DNA of 64,000 bases from Chitinophagaceae bacterium UBA1931. GTDB lineage: Bacteria > Bacteroidota > Bacteroidia > Chitinophagales > Chitinophagaceae. Under the pieces are notes generated by a model, which worked only from the letters and a program-made list of their open reading frames with translations, had not been told where the DNA came from and did not search any database. Made by a program: the position numbers and the translations under genes. The stretch spans positions 795,889 through 859,888 of the forward strand of contig DDFJ01000004.1 in assembly GCA_002337125.1 (NCBI GenBank), given 5' to 3'. This document shows, one piece after another, positions 61,910-64,000 of this stretch (positions are counted from its first letter, which is position 1; each line of letters begins with the position of its first letter).

Positions 61910-62800
61910 TTATCCCAGCTTATGTTTATGCAGGTAAGCCTGTACTGCCTGCTGAAGACCGGCTGACAGCGGCACTAACGGTAAGCGAAGATGATTTTCA
62001 ATTAATCCCATTTCAGCCAAAAATGCTTTTACCCCTGCAGGATTGTTTTCTGCAAATAACAAATCATATGCCTCCAGCAACTGATCGTTGAGCTTTTTCG
62101 CAGCTGTAAAATCATGCTTCAATGAAAGCCTGATCATTTCTGTGAATTGTTTGGGCAAACAGTTTGCTGCCACGCTGATAACGCCTTCCATACCACAAGC
62201 AATTTGTGGCATAATCAGGTTGTCATCGCCGCTTAATGCGAGAAAATCAGCTGGCTTGTCTTTTAGTATCTGCATGCACTGCGTCATATCTCCACTCGCC
62301 TCTTTAATTCCTGCAATAATGGGGAATTCCTTTGCAAGTTTTAAAGTAGTTGCTGCAGTCATATTTCTTCCGGTTCTTCCCGGAACATTGTAAAGGATGA
62401 TTGGCTTAGGAGTAACTTCTGCCAATGCCTTATAGTGCTGGTAAATTCCTTCTTGTGAAGGTTTATTGTAATAAGGACTGGCACTTAGTACAGCGGTAGC
62501 CTTATGTAAAGGGAACGATTCCAGATCCTTTATTAATGTAAGAGTGTTATTGCCACCTATACCAACTACAATCGGAACTCTGTCGTTAACCACCTGGTAA
62601 GTAAAAAGAATAAGTTCAATCTTTTCTTCCTTACTTAAAGTTGGAGTTTCGCCGGTTGTACCCAATGTAACAACGTATTCTGCCCCATTGGTAATTACAT
62701 AGTTGATAACACGTTCAAGTGCAACATAATCAACCTCCATGTTTTTTTTGAACGGAGTAATTAATGCAACACCAGTACCTATCAGTTTATCTCTTAACAT
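61910..62800 (-). CDS. dapA: 4-hydroxy-tetrahydrodipicolinate synthase
   Basis: The 296-residue aldolase makes the first committed intermediate of lysine/diaminopimelate synthesis from pyruvate and aspartate semialdehyde. Visible are GTGVALITPF, GTTGETPTLS (substrate Thr-Thr), LSASPYYNKPSQEGIYQHY, catalytic Y137 in IILYNVPGRTG, and Schiff-base K166 in IAGIKEASGD. It follows accA by 25 bp on the same strand and precedes the esterase by 14 bp, so accA-dapA-esterase may be one transcript. Confidence 0.97.
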   Translation of the reverse strand: MLRDKLIGTGVALITPFKKNMEVDYVALERVINYVITNGAEYVVTLGTTGETPTLSKEEKIELILFTYQVVNDRVPIVVGIGGNNTLTLIKDLESFPLHKATAVLSASPYYNKPSQEGIYQHYKALAEVTPKPIILYNVPGRTGRNMTAATTLKLAKEFPIIAGIKEASGDMTQCMQILKDKPADFLALSGDDNLIMPQIACGMEGVISVAANCLPKQFTEMIRLSLKHDFTAAKKLNDQLLEAYDLLFAENNPAGVKAFLAEMGLIENHLRLPLVPLSAGLQQAVQAYLHKHKLG

Positions 62801-62825
62801 ACAATTTTATTTTGAAAAAAATAGT

Positions 62826-63800
62826 TTACAGTTCGTCCCAGAATCCCATTTTGCTATAACGTTCAATACGATCATTGATACGTTGCTGCGGATCTACTTG
62901 TTTTAAACCGGCAATAATTGGTAACAGTTCCTTCTTTAATAATTGTGCAGCTTCATCATAATCCCAATGGGCTCCACCTGCTGGTTCGGGTACAATACCA
63001 TCTACCAAACCAAATTTATACATGTGATCGGGAGTAAGCTTTAGCTGATCAGCAGCTACTTCTTTTTTCTCCCAGCTACGCCACAAAATGGAGCTGCAGC
63101 TTTCTGGTGAAATAACCGTGTACCAGGTATTTTCAAGCATTAGAACTTTATCACCAACACCAATACCTAATGCACCACCGCTTGCCCCTTCACCAATAAT
63201 AACACAAATAACAGGCACTTTTAACCTGATCATTTCATAGATATTCTTTGCAATGGCTTCGCCCTGTCCACGTTCTTCGGCTTCCAGCCCAGGATAAGCA
63301 CCGGGAGTATCAATTAAAGTAATAACAGGCTTATTGAATTTTTCGGCCAGCTTCATTAACCTCAGTGCCTTTCTGTAGCCTTCCGGATTAGCCATACCAA
63401 AATTACGCAGCTGCCGCATTTTGGTGTTGATCCCTTTTTGCTGGCCAATGATCATCACTGTTTCTTCGCCCAACTGTGCAAAACCACCAACCATTGCTTT
63501 ATCATCTCTCACACCTCTGTCGCCATGAATTTCAACAAAGTTGGTGCACATTTTATCAATATACTTAAGCGTATAAGGCCTGTCGGGGTGACGGCTTAAC
63601 TGTACTTTTTGCCAGCTTGTAAGATTTTGTGTTAACTCCCTTCTCTTTTCAAGAATGCTTTGCTCAATCTGGGTAAGCATTGGGGTATAATCAATCTTGC
63701 TGCTTTTCTCCGCCATTTTACGGAGTTCCTTAAGTTGATCAACCAATTCCTTAACTGGCTTCTCTATTTCTATAAACTGACGGTTTTCGAGTGATGGCAT
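62826..63800 (-). CDS. accA: acetyl-CoA carboxylase carboxyltransferase subunit alpha
   Basis: The 324-residue product is the AccA alpha subunit, which with AccD transfers CO2 from biotin to acetyl-CoA in fatty-acid synthesis. It shows the N-terminal LENRQFIEIEKPVKELVDQLKEL helix, LTSWQKVQLSRHPDRPYTLKYID, the crotonase-like core VGGFAQLGEETVMIIGQQKG, PVITLIDTPGAYPGLEAEERGQGEAIAKN, and ICVIIGEGASGGALGIG. Length fits the family. It precedes dapA on the minus strand with a 25-bp gap; the right-edge terminator separates it from the next gene. Confidence 0.98.
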   Translation of the reverse strand: MPSLENRQFIEIEKPVKELVDQLKELRKMAEKSSKIDYTPMLTQIEQSILEKRRELTQNLTSWQKVQLSRHPDRPYTLKYIDKMCTNFVEIHGDRGVRDDKAMVGGFAQLGEETVMIIGQQKGINTKMRQLRNFGMANPEGYRKALRLMKLAEKFNKPVITLIDTPGAYPGLEAEERGQGEAIAKNIYEMIRLKVPVICVIIGEGASGGALGIGVGDKVLMLENTWYTVISPESCSSILWRSWEKKEVAADQLKLTPDHMYKFGLVDGIVPEPAGGAHWDYDEAAQLLKKELLPIIAGLKQVDPQQRINDRIERYSKMGFWDEL

Positions 63801-63868
63801 AAGATTATCTCAAATTGGTGGGTAAAATTAGGGGATTGTAAAATACCAAGGAAAAAGAGATTAAATAA

Positions 63869-63903
63869 AAAAGGCCACTTCATGATTAACGAAGTGGCCT
63901 TTT
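63869..63903 (-). terminator. terminator of a gene entering from the right edge
   Basis: A 13-bp stem (63869-63881 with 63891-63903, AAGGCCACTTC/GAAGTGGCCTT core) has a 9-nt loop. On the minus strand it is followed by a TTTTATTT tract. Confidence 0.88.
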
Positions 63904-63929
63904 AGACAAAAGCTATGTTTTATTTGCGA

Positions 63930-64000
63930 TTATCTTGAACCAAGATATTCCCAATGTTCAGTTATTGCAGACCTGATAGTTGTACCTGGTTGAAGCAGAT
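63930..64000 (-). CDS. C-terminal end of an unidentified gene (partial)
   Basis: One minus-strand frame is open from the window edge to TAA at 63930-63932 and encodes LLQPGTTIRSAITEHWEYLGSR. A good terminator lies 27 nt downstream of the stop, which supports a real gene end. The other two frames stop early. The fragment is too short to identify. Confidence 0.55.
   Translation of the reverse strand, partial: LLQPGTTIRSAITEHWEYLGSR

Overview
The window reads as a chromosomal segment from a Bacteroidota bacterium, most likely a Chitinophagaceae-like member of the order Chitinophagales; the family assignment is an inference. Supporting signs are type IX secretion (T9SS) cargo tails, a PorU2/PorV2 pair, a CarboxypepD_reg/DUF5686 protein, promoters with the Bacteroidota -7 box TAnnTTTG, and A/T-rich leaders without Shine-Dalgarno sites on nearly every gene. 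The DNA is AT-rich and densely coding. I found no IS elements, prophage or CRISPR array.

Region by region. 1-6.1 kb (minus): the end-truncated tRNA hydroxylase trhO, a DUF5686 outer-membrane protein, a small membrane protein and a penicillin-acylase-family Ntn hydrolase. 6.3-9.5 kb (plus): miaE, then a tightly overlapping trio of Tat-exported glycosylasparaginase, cutC and a helical-repeat protein. 9.5-19.3 kb: a T9SS type-B cargo gene and then the translation/transcription core on the minus strand. In transcription order this is rpsU-xerC-hpf, tRNA-Thr(TGT)-Tyr-Gly-Thr(GGT)-tuf, tRNA-Trp-secE-nusG and rplK-rplA-rplJ-rplL. A lysine-rich histone-H1-like gene lies on the opposite strand between nusG and rplK, and rpoBC do not follow rplL.

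19.4-25.4 kb: ribE, a polyprenyl-type GT2 glycosyltransferase, a methyltransferase, a large YfhO-like membrane protein and a membrane sulfatase/phosphotransferase, probably serving cell-surface glycan or lipid modification. 25.4-31.6 kb: porV2-porU2, an accessory T9SS sortase system. 31.8-33.2 kb: tyrS and tRNA-Gln. 33.2-40.6 kb: a seven-gene minus-strand operon making activated sugars (DegT aminotransferase, ugd, uxs, wbpO/tviB-like, rfbB, rfbC, rfbD) with no rfbA and no glycosyltransferase. 40.9-42.2 kb: a T9SS cargo gene with an apparent frameshift in an A-tract just after its ATG, and a lipocalin-like lipoprotein.

42.4-52.6 kb: Kdo transferase waaA, an uncharacterised Bacteroidota protein, thymidine kinase, the haem-export genes ccmB-ccmC-ccmD, glutamate dehydrogenase, an HtrA protease, a GH13 amylase and a long-form ispH. 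52.6-55.6 kb: two tandem paralogous T9SS type-A cargo genes separated by AT-rich spacers. 56-64 kb: cmk, clpC, a degenerate STAS protein, RNase Z, an esterase with an N-terminal glycan-binding-like domain, dapA, accA, and the last residues of an unidentified gene at the right edge.

Most of the window is housekeeping. The most unusual observations are a near-perfect Shine-Dalgarno on rpsU in an otherwise SD-less genome, a 20-nt promoter/initiator block shared by the tuf and rplK operons, the split L11/NusG operon with a histone-like insertion, the A-tract frameshift in a secreted protein, -7 boxes so close to ATGs that leaderless mRNAs are implied, and the PorU2/PorV2 locus. I saw no clearly new defence or mobile system.
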